From the NCBI RefSeq assembly GCF_000814475.1, contig NZ_JSVC01000021.1:1-64000 (forward strand): a stretch of DNA of 64,000 nt. The letters run 5' to 3'. Below are positions 8,939-17,700 of this stretch, piece by piece. The notes beneath the pieces were generated by a model. It did not search any database. It was given only the letters and a program-made list of their open reading frames with translations, and was not told the origin of the DNA. The position numbers and the translations under genes are program-made. How positions within the stretch are numbered: the first letter of the stretch is position 1; each line of letters starts with the position of its first letter. The DNA comes from Flavihumibacter solisilvae. GTDB lineage: Bacteria; Bacteroidota; Bacteroidia; Chitinophagales; Chitinophagaceae.

Positions 8939-9498
8939 AGTTGCTTCTTTTCGCCTGCAACCAGGTAGTAACCCCCAAACAACAACGCGCCAAACACCAT
9001 GGTAGCGACTATGCTTCCATAGTAAAAAGGAAGACCGTCGGCATAACACTGCATCAGTCCGGCAAAAGTTTTCGGGCGCTGGAACCCACCCCCGGCAAAC
9101 CATACGAAAAAGTTAGAAAGAACGAAATAGATTGTAGGTCCGGCAAGTGAAGCAGCGAAAATACTTAGCGTACTAACGTGTTTGCGGATGGCAAATCCAA
9201 CGAGGGTTAACCCGAGAAAGAGAACATAGTTGGTGAATTGCCCGGCATAAAATCCCTGTGTATCACTAATCCCTGCGCGGAACAAAAGTTCATACATCAG
9301 GTCGCTCAGGAACATGGAGAAAACCGGCAGGGCAAATGCCCATTTCCTGTCCTTAATGATTGCGCCACCGAAGATGGCCATGGCTATATGAGGTGCGAAT
9401 CCGAAAGGACGCGCGGGTATGATGCGATACAGGGCTGCAACGACTATCAGCAGGCAGAGGGAGATCAGTATGGATCTGTTGAGTTTCATAATGTTCAA
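8926..9498 (-). CDS. DUF6580 family integral membrane protein
   Basis: The 190-aa product has about five or six transmembrane helices. It carries the family text RPFGFAPHIAMAIFGGA followed by a DLMYELLF segment. DUF6580 proteins are annotated as putative transport proteins resembling the substrate-binding component of ECF transporters, but no substrate is known. Its 3' end overlaps the convergent peptidase gene. No ECF ATPase genes are adjacent. Confidence 0.8.
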   Translation of the reverse strand: MNIMKLNRSILISLCLLIVVAALYRIIPARPFGFAPHIAMAIFGGAIIKDRKWAFALPVFSMFLSDLMYELLFRAGISDTQGFYAGQFTNYVLFLGLTLVGFAIRKHVSTLSIFAASLAGPTIYFVLSNFFVWFAGGGFQRPKTFAGLMQCYADGLPFYYGSIVATMVFGALLFGGYYLVAGEKKQLQSA

Positions 9499-9526
9499 TG
9501 TTGAGGCAAAAATAATAGAAATAATG

Positions 9527-10729
9527 CTACTGCGGAACGGTTGCCCGATAAAGCTCAGCTCCTTCCAATGACCTGATGGTCAGTTCGGCGCCAGCTACCG
9601 ACATTGCACATTCACCTTTGGAAAGCGATAAAATTGACCCGGCGGCTTCGATCGTGGCCTCACCTTCAGTCACCACGAAAATCTCAACTGTTTTCGCCTT
9701 GCTTTCCGTACTCTGCCCGCCGTGGAGGTTGATCACATGCAGTTCGAAATCTTCGGCCGGGGTGAGAAATGCGTCCTCGCCCTTATTTACAGGGGTTCCG
9801 GTCAATATATTCGGGTCTACCGCCTTGAAACTTACATGTTTCATCAGTTCCGGAACATCGATGTGTTTAGGTGTCAGTCCACCCCGCAATACATTATCAG
9901 AATTGGCCATAATCTCCACATTCTGGCCTTCAAGATAGGCGTGTAAAATCCCGGCGTCCTGGAAAATAGCCTCTCCTTTTGAGAGCCTGACGAGGTTCAG
10001 CAAATAAACCGAAAAAATTCCCCGGTCTGTTTTTCCCGGCTCGCTGAATGTTACCGCGGCTCTTGCGGCCCAGAAATCGGGATGGTCCTTGTCAAGCCGG
10101 TTTTGTTCGTAAGCAGGTAGTATTCTTTCCAGCAACGGCTGGAGTCGTTTGTTGACTTCATCCTGGTCCATCTCCATCACGCGGCTGTAAACTTTCTGGT
10201 AATCGCCTTCGCCGAAATCGTTTTGCAGGAACATCATTTCCGGTACATCCTGCATCATCTTCTTCATGGAGCCGGGTGACCTGAACCCGTGCAGGAGCCA
10301 GAATTCGCCGAGGGCTGCTGCAAGCTCGGGTTTATGATTATCATCTTTATAGTTCCGGTTGGAAGCAGTTGCCGCCAGGCCGGATGCATTCTCCGCAGCG
10401 AATCCTTTTTCTGCATCTTTTTTGGAAGGATGCACCTGGATACTGAGCATATCTTTTACATCAAGCACTTTCAGCAGGTATGGCAATCTTCCGAACTGTT
10501 TTTTTACCTTCTCGCCCAGCACTTCAGGATTTGCCTTGATGAAGGAATCAAGGGCACCGTCATTTTTCAGAACGGCAGGCGCCTGTGCGTGTGCTCCAAG
10601 CCAATATTCTGCGAACGGCTGTTGTGCGTCGTTTGACCGTGATAACAACGTTGGAATGTAGGTGAAACCACCCCATTGATAGTGTTGCACTTTACCTTCC
10701 AGTGCAAATATTTTATTTTGTTGTGTCAT
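9527..10729 (-). CDS. manA: Mannose-6-phosphate isomerase, class I
   Basis: The 400-aa cytoplasmic enzyme interconverts mannose-6-phosphate and fructose-6-phosphate, feeding GDP-mannose synthesis or mannose use. Zinc ligands of the type I fold are visible: Q98 and H100 in SIQVHPSKKDAE, E135 in DNHKPEL, and a later His in the segment before GQNVEIMANSDNVLRGG. Length matches the family. The frame is open for eight more codons upstream, but ATG 10729 precedes the conserved start and was chosen. The divergent yraN start is only 34 bp away. Confidence 0.93.
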   Translation of the reverse strand: MTQQNKIFALEGKVQHYQWGGFTYIPTLLSRSNDAQQPFAEYWLGAHAQAPAVLKNDGALDSFIKANPEVLGEKVKKQFGRLPYLLKVLDVKDMLSIQVHPSKKDAEKGFAAENASGLAATASNRNYKDDNHKPELAAALGEFWLLHGFRSPGSMKKMMQDVPEMMFLQNDFGEGDYQKVYSRVMEMDQDEVNKRLQPLLERILPAYEQNRLDKDHPDFWAARAAVTFSEPGKTDRGIFSVYLLNLVRLSKGEAIFQDAGILHAYLEGQNVEIMANSDNVLRGGLTPKHIDVPELMKHVSFKAVDPNILTGTPVNKGEDAFLTPAEDFELHVINLHGGQSTESKAKTVEIFVVTEGEATIEAAGSILSLSKGECAMSVAGAELTIRSLEGAELYRATVPQ

Positions 10730-10763
10730 AGCTAAGGGTCGAAAATACTGCAAACAGGAAAGC

Positions 10764-11111
10764 TTGTCAAATCATTTATCAGTTGGAACAGGTGGCGAAA
10801 AAATTGCGGCCGATTGGCTGGAAGCGCATGGATTTGTGGTGATGGAGCGCAACTGGCGTAGCGGGAAACGCGAGATCGATATCATTGCCACAAAAGAGAA
10901 CAGGCTTCATTTCATTGAAGTCAAGACAAGACGATCGACGGCATTCGGGATGCCCGAAGTTCAGGTTGACCCGGCCAAGTTACGATCGATCCTGATCGCT
11001 GCAGAAGCATTTCTCGAACAACATCCGCAATGGAGAAGGATCCAGTTTGATGTAGTATCTATCAGGTTGAGAGGTAGCGATCTGTCGATTGATTATTTTG
11101 AGGATGTCTGA
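10764..11111 (+). CDS. yraN: YraN family (UPF0102) putative endonuclease
   Basis: The 115-aa product has the YraN core: GEKIAADWLEAHGF, then RNWR, then EIDIIA with the acidic residues of a restriction-like nuclease fold, then FIEVKTR. The family is widespread and linked to DNA processing, but its biochemical role is poorly defined. The start is a TTG at 10764 with an AGGAAAG purine run immediately upstream. No ATG gives a complete domain. The 3' end overlaps the convergent cysteine-cluster gene by 19 bp. Confidence 0.88.
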   Translation: MSNHLSVGTGGEKIAADWLEAHGFVVMERNWRSGKREIDIIATKENRLHFIEVKTRRSTAFGMPEVQVDPAKLRSILIAAEAFLEQHPQWRRIQFDVVSIRLRGSDLSIDYFEDV

Positions 11112-11623
11112 AACCTTTCTTTCATTCGTTCCACCATTGAGTAAGTGGCAGGACAATACTCAATATTCTGCTTGTGAACGTGGAGGTAGTCGATTGCTTT
11201 CTTTTTTGACAGGTGGGGGAAACCTGCGCAATCTGCGGGACGCACCTCGTAGATCGAGCACATGTTTGTTTTCAGGTCGAGGAACTGGCAGGGCTGTTTT
11301 ACATTCATCCAGTCCTTGTCTTTTTTGTCAAAGAAAAGCCACTTTTCCTTGAATGCCCCAGGTGTCATGCCGAGGTGTGCGGAGATGCGGGTGATGTCTT
11401 TCGTGGTGAAGGTGGGACTCATCTTCTTGCAGCAATTGGCACAGGTGAGGCAGTCTATTTTTTCCCAGGTTTCCTTTTCAATTTCCACAGTCATTTTGTC
11501 GAGGCCTGCAGGTCGTTGAGATTCCAGCTTGGTCAGGAACCGTCTCAGTTTTCGTTTATTGTCCTCAACCTTTTTTTTGAACTGTCGTAAGTTAACGGCC
11601 TTCGGATTAGTAGGAGTTATCAT
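11093..11623 (-). CDS. YkgJ-type cysteine cluster protein
   Basis: The 176-aa protein has CLTCANCCKK in the middle, then C-x-F-LDLKTNMCSIYEVRPADCAGFPH and a C-terminal YCPAT. This is the CxxCxxCC plus C..C..C pattern of the zinc/iron-chelating YkgJ-like family (UPF0153). The cysteines probably bind a metal or Fe-S cluster. Function is unknown. The N terminus is basic and helical. The gene converges on and overlaps yraN by 19 bp. Confidence 0.85.
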   Translation of the reverse strand: MITPTNPKAVNLRQFKKKVEDNKRKLRRFLTKLESQRPAGLDKMTVEIEKETWEKIDCLTCANCCKKMSPTFTTKDITRISAHLGMTPGAFKEKWLFFDKKDKDWMNVKQPCQFLDLKTNMCSIYEVRPADCAGFPHLSKKKAIDYLHVHKQNIEYCPATYSMVERMKERFQTSSK

Positions 11624-11703
11624 GCTGCCAGAGAAAAATTTAGAAAGCGCAATATAAAGGTTTCAATGCGTTATTTTGCCGGAGAAAACTCAGGTTCGTT
11701 AAA

Positions 11704-12618
11704 ATGTGGGTAACATATAAAAAAGGCTTCCAGGCCTGGCTTAGACTCGAAAAATCACTGTCCGACAATTCCGTCGAGGCATACATGCATGATATTGAGA
11801 AACTTACCCAATTCCTTCAGCTGCAGGGCTGGATGTTTACCCCGGCGCAGCTCGAGCTGGAACATTTACAAAAATTCATCCGGTGGATCGCAGAGCTGGG
11901 TATGACACAAACTTCACAGGCCCGGATCGTGTCCGGGCTCCGCAGTTTCTATAAGTATTGCCTGGTGGAACAGCTGACAACCATTGACCCGACTGCCTTG
12001 CTGGAAGCACCTAAATTAATGCGAACCCTGCCTGATACACTCAGCTTCCAGGAAATTGAAATGCTTATTGATGCGATAGATCGCAGCAAAACTGAAGGAG
12101 AAAGAAACAAGGCGATACTTGAAACCATGTATAGCTGTGGATTAAGGGTGAGCGAACTTGTCGGATTGCAGATCAGTTGCCTTTTCCTTGACAGCGGCTT
12201 TGTGAGGGTGATCGGGAAAGGGAATAAGGAAAGACTTGTACCAATCGGCGACAATGCAATAAAGCAGGTCAACATTTATATGGAACATACGCGTCGGTTC
12301 ATGCCGGTTAAGCATGGTCATGAAGACATCCTGTTCCTGAACCGCAGGGGTGCAGCACTAAGCAGGGTCATGATCTTTTTGATGATCAGGGACCTGGCTG
12401 CGAAAGCGGGGATCAGGAAGAACATCTCCCCGCATACTTTCCGGCATTCATTTGCTACACACCTGGTGGAAGGGGGTGCAGACCTTCGTGCTGTGCAGGA
12501 AATGCTTGGACATGAAAGCATCACTACAACGGAGATCTACACCCACCTCGACCGGGAATTCCTGCGGATGACACTGGCTTCCCACCACCCGGCCTTTAAT
12601 AAGTCACTCCCGCGTTAA
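11704..12618 (+). CDS. xerD: Site-specific tyrosine recombinase XerD
   Basis: The 304-aa product is a tyrosine recombinase. It has an N-terminal SAM-like core-binding domain (about 1-90) and a C-terminal catalytic domain with R148, K172, H244, R247 (HTFRHSFATHL), H270 (GHESI) and Y279 (EIYTHLDRE). With XerC it resolves chromosome dimers at dif. Length and the absence of neighbouring integrase cargo argue for the housekeeping enzyme rather than a mobile-element integrase. The last 15 bp overlap the convergent vWA gene. Confidence 0.92.
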   Translation: MWVTYKKGFQAWLRLEKSLSDNSVEAYMHDIEKLTQFLQLQGWMFTPAQLELEHLQKFIRWIAELGMTQTSQARIVSGLRSFYKYCLVEQLTTIDPTALLEAPKLMRTLPDTLSFQEIEMLIDAIDRSKTEGERNKAILETMYSCGLRVSELVGLQISCLFLDSGFVRVIGKGNKERLVPIGDNAIKQVNIYMEHTRRFMPVKHGHEDILFLNRRGAALSRVMIFLMIRDLAAKAGIRKNISPHTFRHSFATHLVEGGADLRAVQEMLGHESITTTEIYTHLDREFLRMTLASHHPAFNKSLPR

Positions 12619-14538
12619 AATTTCTGCTGCTGCGTCTTTGTTTCTTCCTGCACTCAATGCCTGCGATTTTTTAACCAGCCGGATGAACTCAGCACGATAT
12701 CCTTCGGGATCGGCTCCTGTGGCCTGCTGCGCCAGTTCAAGCACTTTCGCATGATCAGCCTGCTGAATGAACCCCGAATTATTCAGCAGCATCCCCCAGC
12801 AGGCAACGGCAGCTGAAAATTTCCAGTTGGCGGAAAGATCCCTGCGTGAATTATGTTTGCGCACAACCATGTCTGTCAGCATGCTTTTGTTACCTCGCGG
12901 TGATTTGTATCGCACCTTTACTGTAAGCATTTCGTTTGAAGCGCCGGTTGTCGCTTTTTGTTTCGGCTGATATTTTAACGCATCGACGCTGTCGGTAAAT
13001 TTATTGTGAACACCTGCAGGGATGATCTCGTACAATGCCGTTACCGTATGACCGCTGCCCATATCACCTGCGTCCTTTTTATCGTTGTTAAAATCTTCTT
13101 TATTCAGCAGCCTGTTCTCGTACCCGATAAGTCGGTATGCGCGAACATTAACAGGGTTGAATTCCACCTGCAGTTTCACGTCCTTCGCGATGGTGAAGAG
13201 TGTGCCGCCGAATTCATTTACCAAGACCTTCTTTGCTTCACTCATCCCATCGATGTAGGCATGGTTGCCATTTCCTTTATCGGCCAGGATCTGCATCCGG
13301 CTGTCTTTGTAGTTACCCATTCCATATCCCAGTACTGTCAGGAAAATGCCGTCTCCCCTCTCCTCTTCAACCAGTTTTTCCATGGCAGCGTTGCTGCTGA
13401 CACCGACATTGAAATCGCCGTCGGTACAAAGGATAACGCGGTTGTTTCCTTCCAGCATAAAACTTTCCCTTGCAATTTTGTAGGCCAGTTTAATCCCTGC
13501 ACCACCCGCAGTGGAGCCACCGGCTTCCAGTGCGTCAATGGCATCCTTTATTTTTCTTTTATCGGCGCCACTGGTTGAACCGAGTACCTGGCCGGCACTG
13601 CCTGCATACACCACAATGGCAACTTTGTCCTGCTCCCTTAACTGGTCGGTAAGCAGCTTCATGGAAGATTTAACCAGCGGAAGTTTTTCTTCCGACATCA
13701 TTGAGCCGGAAACATCAATCAGGAACACCAGGTTGCTTGCCGGAAGATTGTCGACAGGAATGGTTTTCCCCTGAAGACCAATTGACAGCAGCTGGTGTTC
13801 CGGGTTCCATGGACAGGGGCCGTATTCTGCGTTGATGGAAAACGGGACCTCACCCTTTGGTTGCGGATAATCGTAGTTGAAATAATTGATCAGTTCTTCC
13901 GTGCGTACAGCACCTGCAGGCGGCAATTGACCATGGTTCAGGAATCTCCTGACATTGCTGTATGAAGCCGCATCCACATCAATTGAAAATGTGGAAAGCG
14001 GGCTTTGCAGTACGTCATGAAACCTGTTCTCGGTAATGCCATCATATTCTTCGGTGTTGTGCTCCGTGGTAAAGTATTTCTTATTCCGGCCAGTATTGTT
14101 CCGGACCGCAATGCCAGCGACACTTCCCTGCAAAGCAACCGACGGTTGCTGCCTGGCCCTGCCGTTATCGGCAACAGCCACTTCTTCCAGCCTGTTCGAC
14201 GAAGGCTGCTGTTTTACATTTCTTATCGGCTGGAGATTTATGTTTAATACTCGACCCGATGCCAACACAGTAATTGACTGCGTAGTAAATCCTGTTGATG
14301 AGATTCTAAGTACCGCCTTTGTACTTGCAATTTCAATCCGGAAGCTTCCATCCTTTAGTGTGAGTGTGGAAGTTCTGCTGCCTTCTATTGATACACTGGC
14401 TGCTTCGATGGGTTGTTGCGTAACGGCATCCCTTACAAAGCCATTGATGATATTGCTATCCCGGTTTGAGAAAGAGCTGAATATGGTGATCAGCACCAGG
14501 CAGCTGATCATACATGCGGCATATTTTGCGTATCGCAT
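12604..14538 (-). CDS. YfbK-like von Willebrand factor A protein with carboxypeptidase-regulatory N terminus
   Basis: The 644-aa product begins with a signal or anchor segment (about 8-24). A carboxypeptidase-regulatory-like beta domain follows (about 30-105). Next comes a short stretch (116-145) that mimics the plug start of SusC-type TonB receptors, including LEEV and LQGSVAGI. Then come the YfbK N-terminal domain, a vWA domain with the MIDAS motif DVSGSM (about residue 274), and a DUF3520-like C terminus. It is presumably periplasmic or surface-anchored and binds partners through the metal site. It is divergent from an ECF sigma/anti-sigma pair, whose anti-sigma carries a similar plug-like motif. 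Confidence 0.88.
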   Translation of the reverse strand: MRYAKYAACMISCLVLITIFSSFSNRDSNIINGFVRDAVTQQPIEAASVSIEGSRTSTLTLKDGSFRIEIASTKAVLRISSTGFTTQSITVLASGRVLNINLQPIRNVKQQPSSNRLEEVAVADNGRARQQPSVALQGSVAGIAVRNNTGRNKKYFTTEHNTEEYDGITENRFHDVLQSPLSTFSIDVDAASYSNVRRFLNHGQLPPAGAVRTEELINYFNYDYPQPKGEVPFSINAEYGPCPWNPEHQLLSIGLQGKTIPVDNLPASNLVFLIDVSGSMMSEEKLPLVKSSMKLLTDQLREQDKVAIVVYAGSAGQVLGSTSGADKRKIKDAIDALEAGGSTAGGAGIKLAYKIARESFMLEGNNRVILCTDGDFNVGVSSNAAMEKLVEEERGDGIFLTVLGYGMGNYKDSRMQILADKGNGNHAYIDGMSEAKKVLVNEFGGTLFTIAKDVKLQVEFNPVNVRAYRLIGYENRLLNKEDFNNDKKDAGDMGSGHTVTALYEIIPAGVHNKFTDSVDALKYQPKQKATTGASNEMLTVKVRYKSPRGNKSMLTDMVVRKHNSRRDLSANWKFSAAVACWGMLLNNSGFIQQADHAKVLELAQQATGADPEGYRAEFIRLVKKSQALSAGRNKDAAAEILTRE

Positions 14539-14609
14539 TGGTTAAGTTTTCTAATGGATGCAGTGATCTGAATAATTACATAAATTGCCGGGTGCCCTGA
14601 ACTGAAAAT

Positions 14610-15179
14610 TTGAATTTTCTTCGAACCATACCCGGTACTGACTCCACTGATGAGGAACTTGTCGACGTATATCGGCACCACGGCGACCTGCAGGCACTTG
14701 CCACTTTATATAACAGGTATATGGACCTGGTTTTCGGTGTATGCCTGAAATACCTGGAAGACCGTGAAACATCGAAAGATGCCGTTATGAATATCTTCGA
14801 AGAGCTTGTGGTGAAACTGAAAAAACATGAAGTGGACAATTTCAGGAGCTGGGTGTATACTGTCGCAAAAAATCATTGCCTGATGTACCTGCGAAGCAAT
14901 AAACAGCTAAAAACAGTTGAATTGCCTGAATCGCTTGTGCAATCGGCAGAAAATCCGCATCTGAATGGAAAGCTGCAGCAGGAAGAACATTTCAGGCTGC
15001 TGGAGAAATGCCTGCAGGCGCTGGCAATTGACCAGCAGCAGGCAGTCAGGATGTTTTACCTGGATGAAAAATCGTATAAGGAAATTTCTGACTCTACCGG
15101 CATGGACTGGAACAGGGTTCGCAGCCTGATCCAGAACGGGCGGAGGAATCTCAAAAACTGCATGGATAAAAACAGCTGA
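14610..15179 (+). CDS. ECF-type RNA polymerase sigma factor
   Basis: The 189-aa product has sigma region 2 near the start (ALATLYNRYMDLVFGVCLKYL, then FRSWVYTVAKNHCLMYLR) and region 4 at the C terminus (YKEISDSTGMDWNRVRSLIQNGRRNLK). It should direct polymerase to a small regulon, perhaps including the divergent vWA gene; that is inference. The start is a TTG at 14610, because the next Met falls inside region 2. Its stop overlaps the downstream anti-sigma start by one base (TGATG), so the two are translationally coupled. Confidence 0.88.
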   Translation: MNFLRTIPGTDSTDEELVDVYRHHGDLQALATLYNRYMDLVFGVCLKYLEDRETSKDAVMNIFEELVVKLKKHEVDNFRSWVYTVAKNHCLMYLRSNKQLKTVELPESLVQSAENPHLNGKLQQEEHFRLLEKCLQALAIDQQQAVRMFYLDEKSYKEISDSTGMDWNRVRSLIQNGRRNLKNCMDKNS

Positions 15180-16306
15180 TGGCAGAAGAGAGGAAACATA
15201 CCAACACATACAGTGCGGCCGATATTGAAAAATATTGGACAGGTAAACTCACGCCTGCAGAAATGCATGCCATGGAAAAGGCAGCGCTTGATGACCCATT
15301 CCTTGCAGATGCCATGGATGGGTATTCAGGGCTGTCAGGTGGCATCCAAAGCGATTTGAAAGAACTACAGTACAGGCTTGAAACGCGAACCAGGCCAGGT
15401 CGTAATTTGGTAATATTAAACTGGTGGAAACTGGCGGGCGCCGCAATAATCGTAGTAAGCCTTGGTGCACTTGCCTATTTACTGCTTAACCGGCAAGGTG
15501 AATCGCGGCTGGCCATGGAACAGGCAAACAAGCAGGAGGAGAAATCGAAACAGGTAATAACTGATTCAATGCAAGGATCTGTGCACGATTCTTTGCAGCA
15601 AATACTTCCGTATACCCAGGAGCCAGGTGCATCTGCACCGAAGGAATTGTCTAAAGCAAAGGCGCAACCGAAAATTCCTTCTAAAATTATTCATGGAGTA
15701 GTTAAGGACAATGAAAATCGCCCCGTTGCAGATGCGTCGGTGGAGCTGCAGGGCAAAATCCCTGGAATTGCCATAACAGATTCAGCCGGCAGATTCCGGC
15801 TTCCAGCCGGTGATTCTGCAGTGAACCTGAACGTTGTTTCTGAAGGGTATGCGATCGCCAGCCGGAAAATTGAGCAGTCGGAAGCCTCAAAAGAAATCCA
15901 AATTCAACTTTCTGGCAAGGTTGCTGGTGTACAGGTGGACAATGGCACGAGAAGGAGTAAGAAAGCTTCAGCAGCATCAGCAAAGGCCGATGAGCCTGCA
16001 GCAGGCAATGTGGAACATGCAACCGGAACAGAATCTGCTTCGGTGGCTGAACCTGCGAATGGCTGGGAAGCCTTCCGCCTGTACCTTAACTCGAACAAAA
16101 AGGTACCCGACAGCCTGAGGTCCGTTCATGGTGAGGTGGAACTGGAATTTAATATCAACCGCCTTCGCAAGGTTTCTGAGATAAAAGTCATCCGCTCACT
16201 GCATCCGGCACTGGATTCCCAGGCCGTAAAGCTGCTTGAAAACGGTCCCCGCTGGAAACCGATCGACGGGAAACGTACAGGTATAACCGTAAGGATAGGA
16301 TTTTGA
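15179..16306 (+). CDS. Anti-sigma factor-like membrane protein with carboxypeptidase-regulatory and TonB-like C-terminal domains
   Basis: In this 375-aa protein, residues 1-60 carry the Bacteroidota anti-sigma type N terminus (YSAADIEKYWTGKLTPAEMHAME ending in DAMDGYSG). A single membrane helix lies at about 82-104. A carboxypeptidase-regulatory-like domain follows (about 165-240), then a SusC-like LSGKVAGVQV motif (about 242-251). The C terminus resembles a TonB C-terminal domain (GEVELEFNINRLRKV to WKPIDGKR). It likely holds the upstream ECF sigma factor and senses an envelope signal. It overlaps the sigma gene by one base. Confidence 0.82.
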   Translation: MAEERKHTNTYSAADIEKYWTGKLTPAEMHAMEKAALDDPFLADAMDGYSGLSGGIQSDLKELQYRLETRTRPGRNLVILNWWKLAGAAIIVVSLGALAYLLLNRQGESRLAMEQANKQEEKSKQVITDSMQGSVHDSLQQILPYTQEPGASAPKELSKAKAQPKIPSKIIHGVVKDNENRPVADASVELQGKIPGIAITDSAGRFRLPAGDSAVNLNVVSEGYAIASRKIEQSEASKEIQIQLSGKVAGVQVDNGTRRSKKASAASAKADEPAAGNVEHATGTESASVAEPANGWEAFRLYLNSNKKVPDSLRSVHGEVELEFNINRLRKVSEIKVIRSLHPALDSQAVKLLENGPRWKPIDGKRTGITVRIGF

Positions 16307-16317
16307 CCATTATGCCC

Positions 16318-16325
16318 TACTTTTG
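16318..16325 (+). promoter_or_regulatory. Putative -7 promoter element of the DUF2911 gene
   Basis: TACTTTTG matches TAnnTTTG exactly and ends 20 bp before the ATG at 16346. This predicts a short leader and transcription separate from the anti-sigma gene. Confidence 0.45.
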
Positions 16326-16345
16326 AGACTTAAACTCATGCCACC

Positions 16346-17182
16346 ATGAAAAAGTTATTGCTTTCCTTTTCTGTAGCAATTTGCCTGCTTCAATCTGCAG
16401 AAGCACAGCAGTTGCGCACTCCCGCACCCAGTCCGTCTTCCAATATCAAACAGGAATTTGCACTGTCAAATGTTGAAGTAGCTTACTCACGTCCCGCTGT
16501 GCGTGGCCGTAAGATCTTTGGCGACCTCGTTCCTTTTGGAAAAGTATGGCGTACCGGTGCTAACAATGCGACAACCATAACCTTTGGAGAAGATGTTACG
16601 GTAGGTGACAAACCAGTTCCTGCTGGAAAATATGGACTGCTCACAATTCCTGGCCAGGGAGAATGGACCATCATTATCAGTAAGCAACTTGATGTAACGA
16701 GCCCCGCGGCTTACAAACAGGACCAGGACGTGGCAAGGATCAATGTGAAAACTGCACAGGTTCCTTTCACTGTGGAAAATTTCATCATCGTGTTTGATGA
16801 TGTAACAGCGACAAGCATGAACCTGGAAATGCTGTGGGAGAACACAAGTGTAAGCTTTCCCATTAAGGCAAACATTGATCAGAAGATCATGGGCCAGATC
16901 GACAACCTGATGAACAAGGATAACCGTCCTTATTTCCAGGCAGCCATGTATTACATGGAAAACAACAAGGACCTGAACAAGGCCGTGACCTGGCTGGATA
17001 AAGCAATCGAGCAGAATCCGAATGCCTTCTGGGTTTACCATCAGAAAGCCAATGCGCTGGCAAAGCTGGGCAAAAAGCAGGATGCCATCACTACTGCAAA
17101 CAAATCAATTGAACTGGCAAAAGCAGCCCAGAACGATGATTACGTTGCCCTCAACCAAAAGCTGATCGCTTCACTCAAATAA
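16346..17182 (+). CDS. DUF2911 domain protein with TPR-like C terminus, secreted
   Basis: The 278-aa product has a signal peptide (about 1-20, ending AEA-Q). The DUF2911 domain (about 30-180) includes the characteristic YSRPAVRGRKIFGDLVPFG and VWRTGANNATTI. The C-terminal 80 residues form TPR-like helical pairs (AVTWLDKAIEQNPNAFWVYHQKANALAKLGKK). DUF2911 proteins are common in Bacteroidota and are exported; their function is unknown. It has its own promoter-like element and a terminator just downstream. Confidence 0.88.
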   Translation: MKKLLLSFSVAICLLQSAEAQQLRTPAPSPSSNIKQEFALSNVEVAYSRPAVRGRKIFGDLVPFGKVWRTGANNATTITFGEDVTVGDKPVPAGKYGLLTIPGQGEWTIIISKQLDVTSPAAYKQDQDVARINVKTAQVPFTVENFIIVFDDVTATSMNLEMLWENTSVSFPIKANIDQKIMGQIDNLMNKDNRPYFQAAMYYMENNKDLNKAVTWLDKAIEQNPNAFWVYHQKANALAKLGKKQDAITTANKSIELAKAAQNDDYVALNQKLIASLK

Positions 17183-17204
17183 CTTCTGACCTCACTCCTG
17201 AGCA

Positions 17205-17238
17205 TAAAAAAATCCTGCATAATGCAGGATTTTTTTTA
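17205..17238. terminator. Bidirectional rho-independent terminator
   Basis: ATCCTGC (17212-17218) pairs with GCAGGAT (17224-17230). A-rich sequence precedes it and a run of eight T residues follows. It separates the DUF2911 gene from the convergent lipoprotein gene and can serve both. Confidence 0.85.
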
Positions 17239-17268
17239 TTCCGACCGTCCTAAATTTTTCCTTTCTCT

Positions 17269-17691
17269 TTACCTGACTCTCTCAAACTGGAGTTTACATC
17301 CCAGGCAACTGACCCATGGCCTGAATGTGAGCGATTCGATTTCAAATTTGTCATTTCTTTCCAGCCATTCGAATGGGAAATAGGTATAATCTTTAATGAG
17401 TGATGACTGTTCGAACCAGGCAATCCCGATTTCGTCTTTTTGCATCGCTACAAACCACTTGTAACTATTCCTGATTTCCTGCGCACGCGGGTGAGTACGG
17501 TAAGCCATGGAATTGTCGAACAGTACGACACCGCCCCTTTCGCGGGTGATCACCAGCGTATCTGCACGGTGGTTAACGTCTACCCACACTCCCAGTAACT
17601 CGCGCCCGGATGGTTCGTTTTCCTTTTTACAGGAACCCATTGCGAGCATAGCTGATGCCAGCAGCAAGATCCAGGTAAAGCGGTTTCTCAT
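17269..17691 (-). CDS. Small lipoprotein of unknown function
   Basis: The 140-aa product has a lipoprotein signal, a hydrophobic run followed by AMGSC (lipidated Cys near residue 20) and then KKENE. The mature part is about 120 aa, predicted beta-rich, with two Cys near the C terminus (VSCLGCKL). I do not recognise a family. It is the last gene of the minus-strand six-gene operon, nine bases after the sodium:solute symporter. Confidence 0.75.
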   Translation of the reverse strand: MRNRFTWILLLASAMLAMGSCKKENEPSGRELLGVWVDVNHRADTLVITRERGGVVLFDNSMAYRTHPRAQEIRNSYKWFVAMQKDEIGIAWFEQSSLIKDYTYFPFEWLERNDKFEIESLTFRPWVSCLGCKLQFERVR

Positions 17692-17700
17692 CAGCGTGGT

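Noticed and set aside
11704-12618. Tyrosine recombinase as a sign of an integrated element
   Set aside because: Length, motifs and housekeeping neighbours fit XerD; no attachment sites, phage or cargo genes are nearby.
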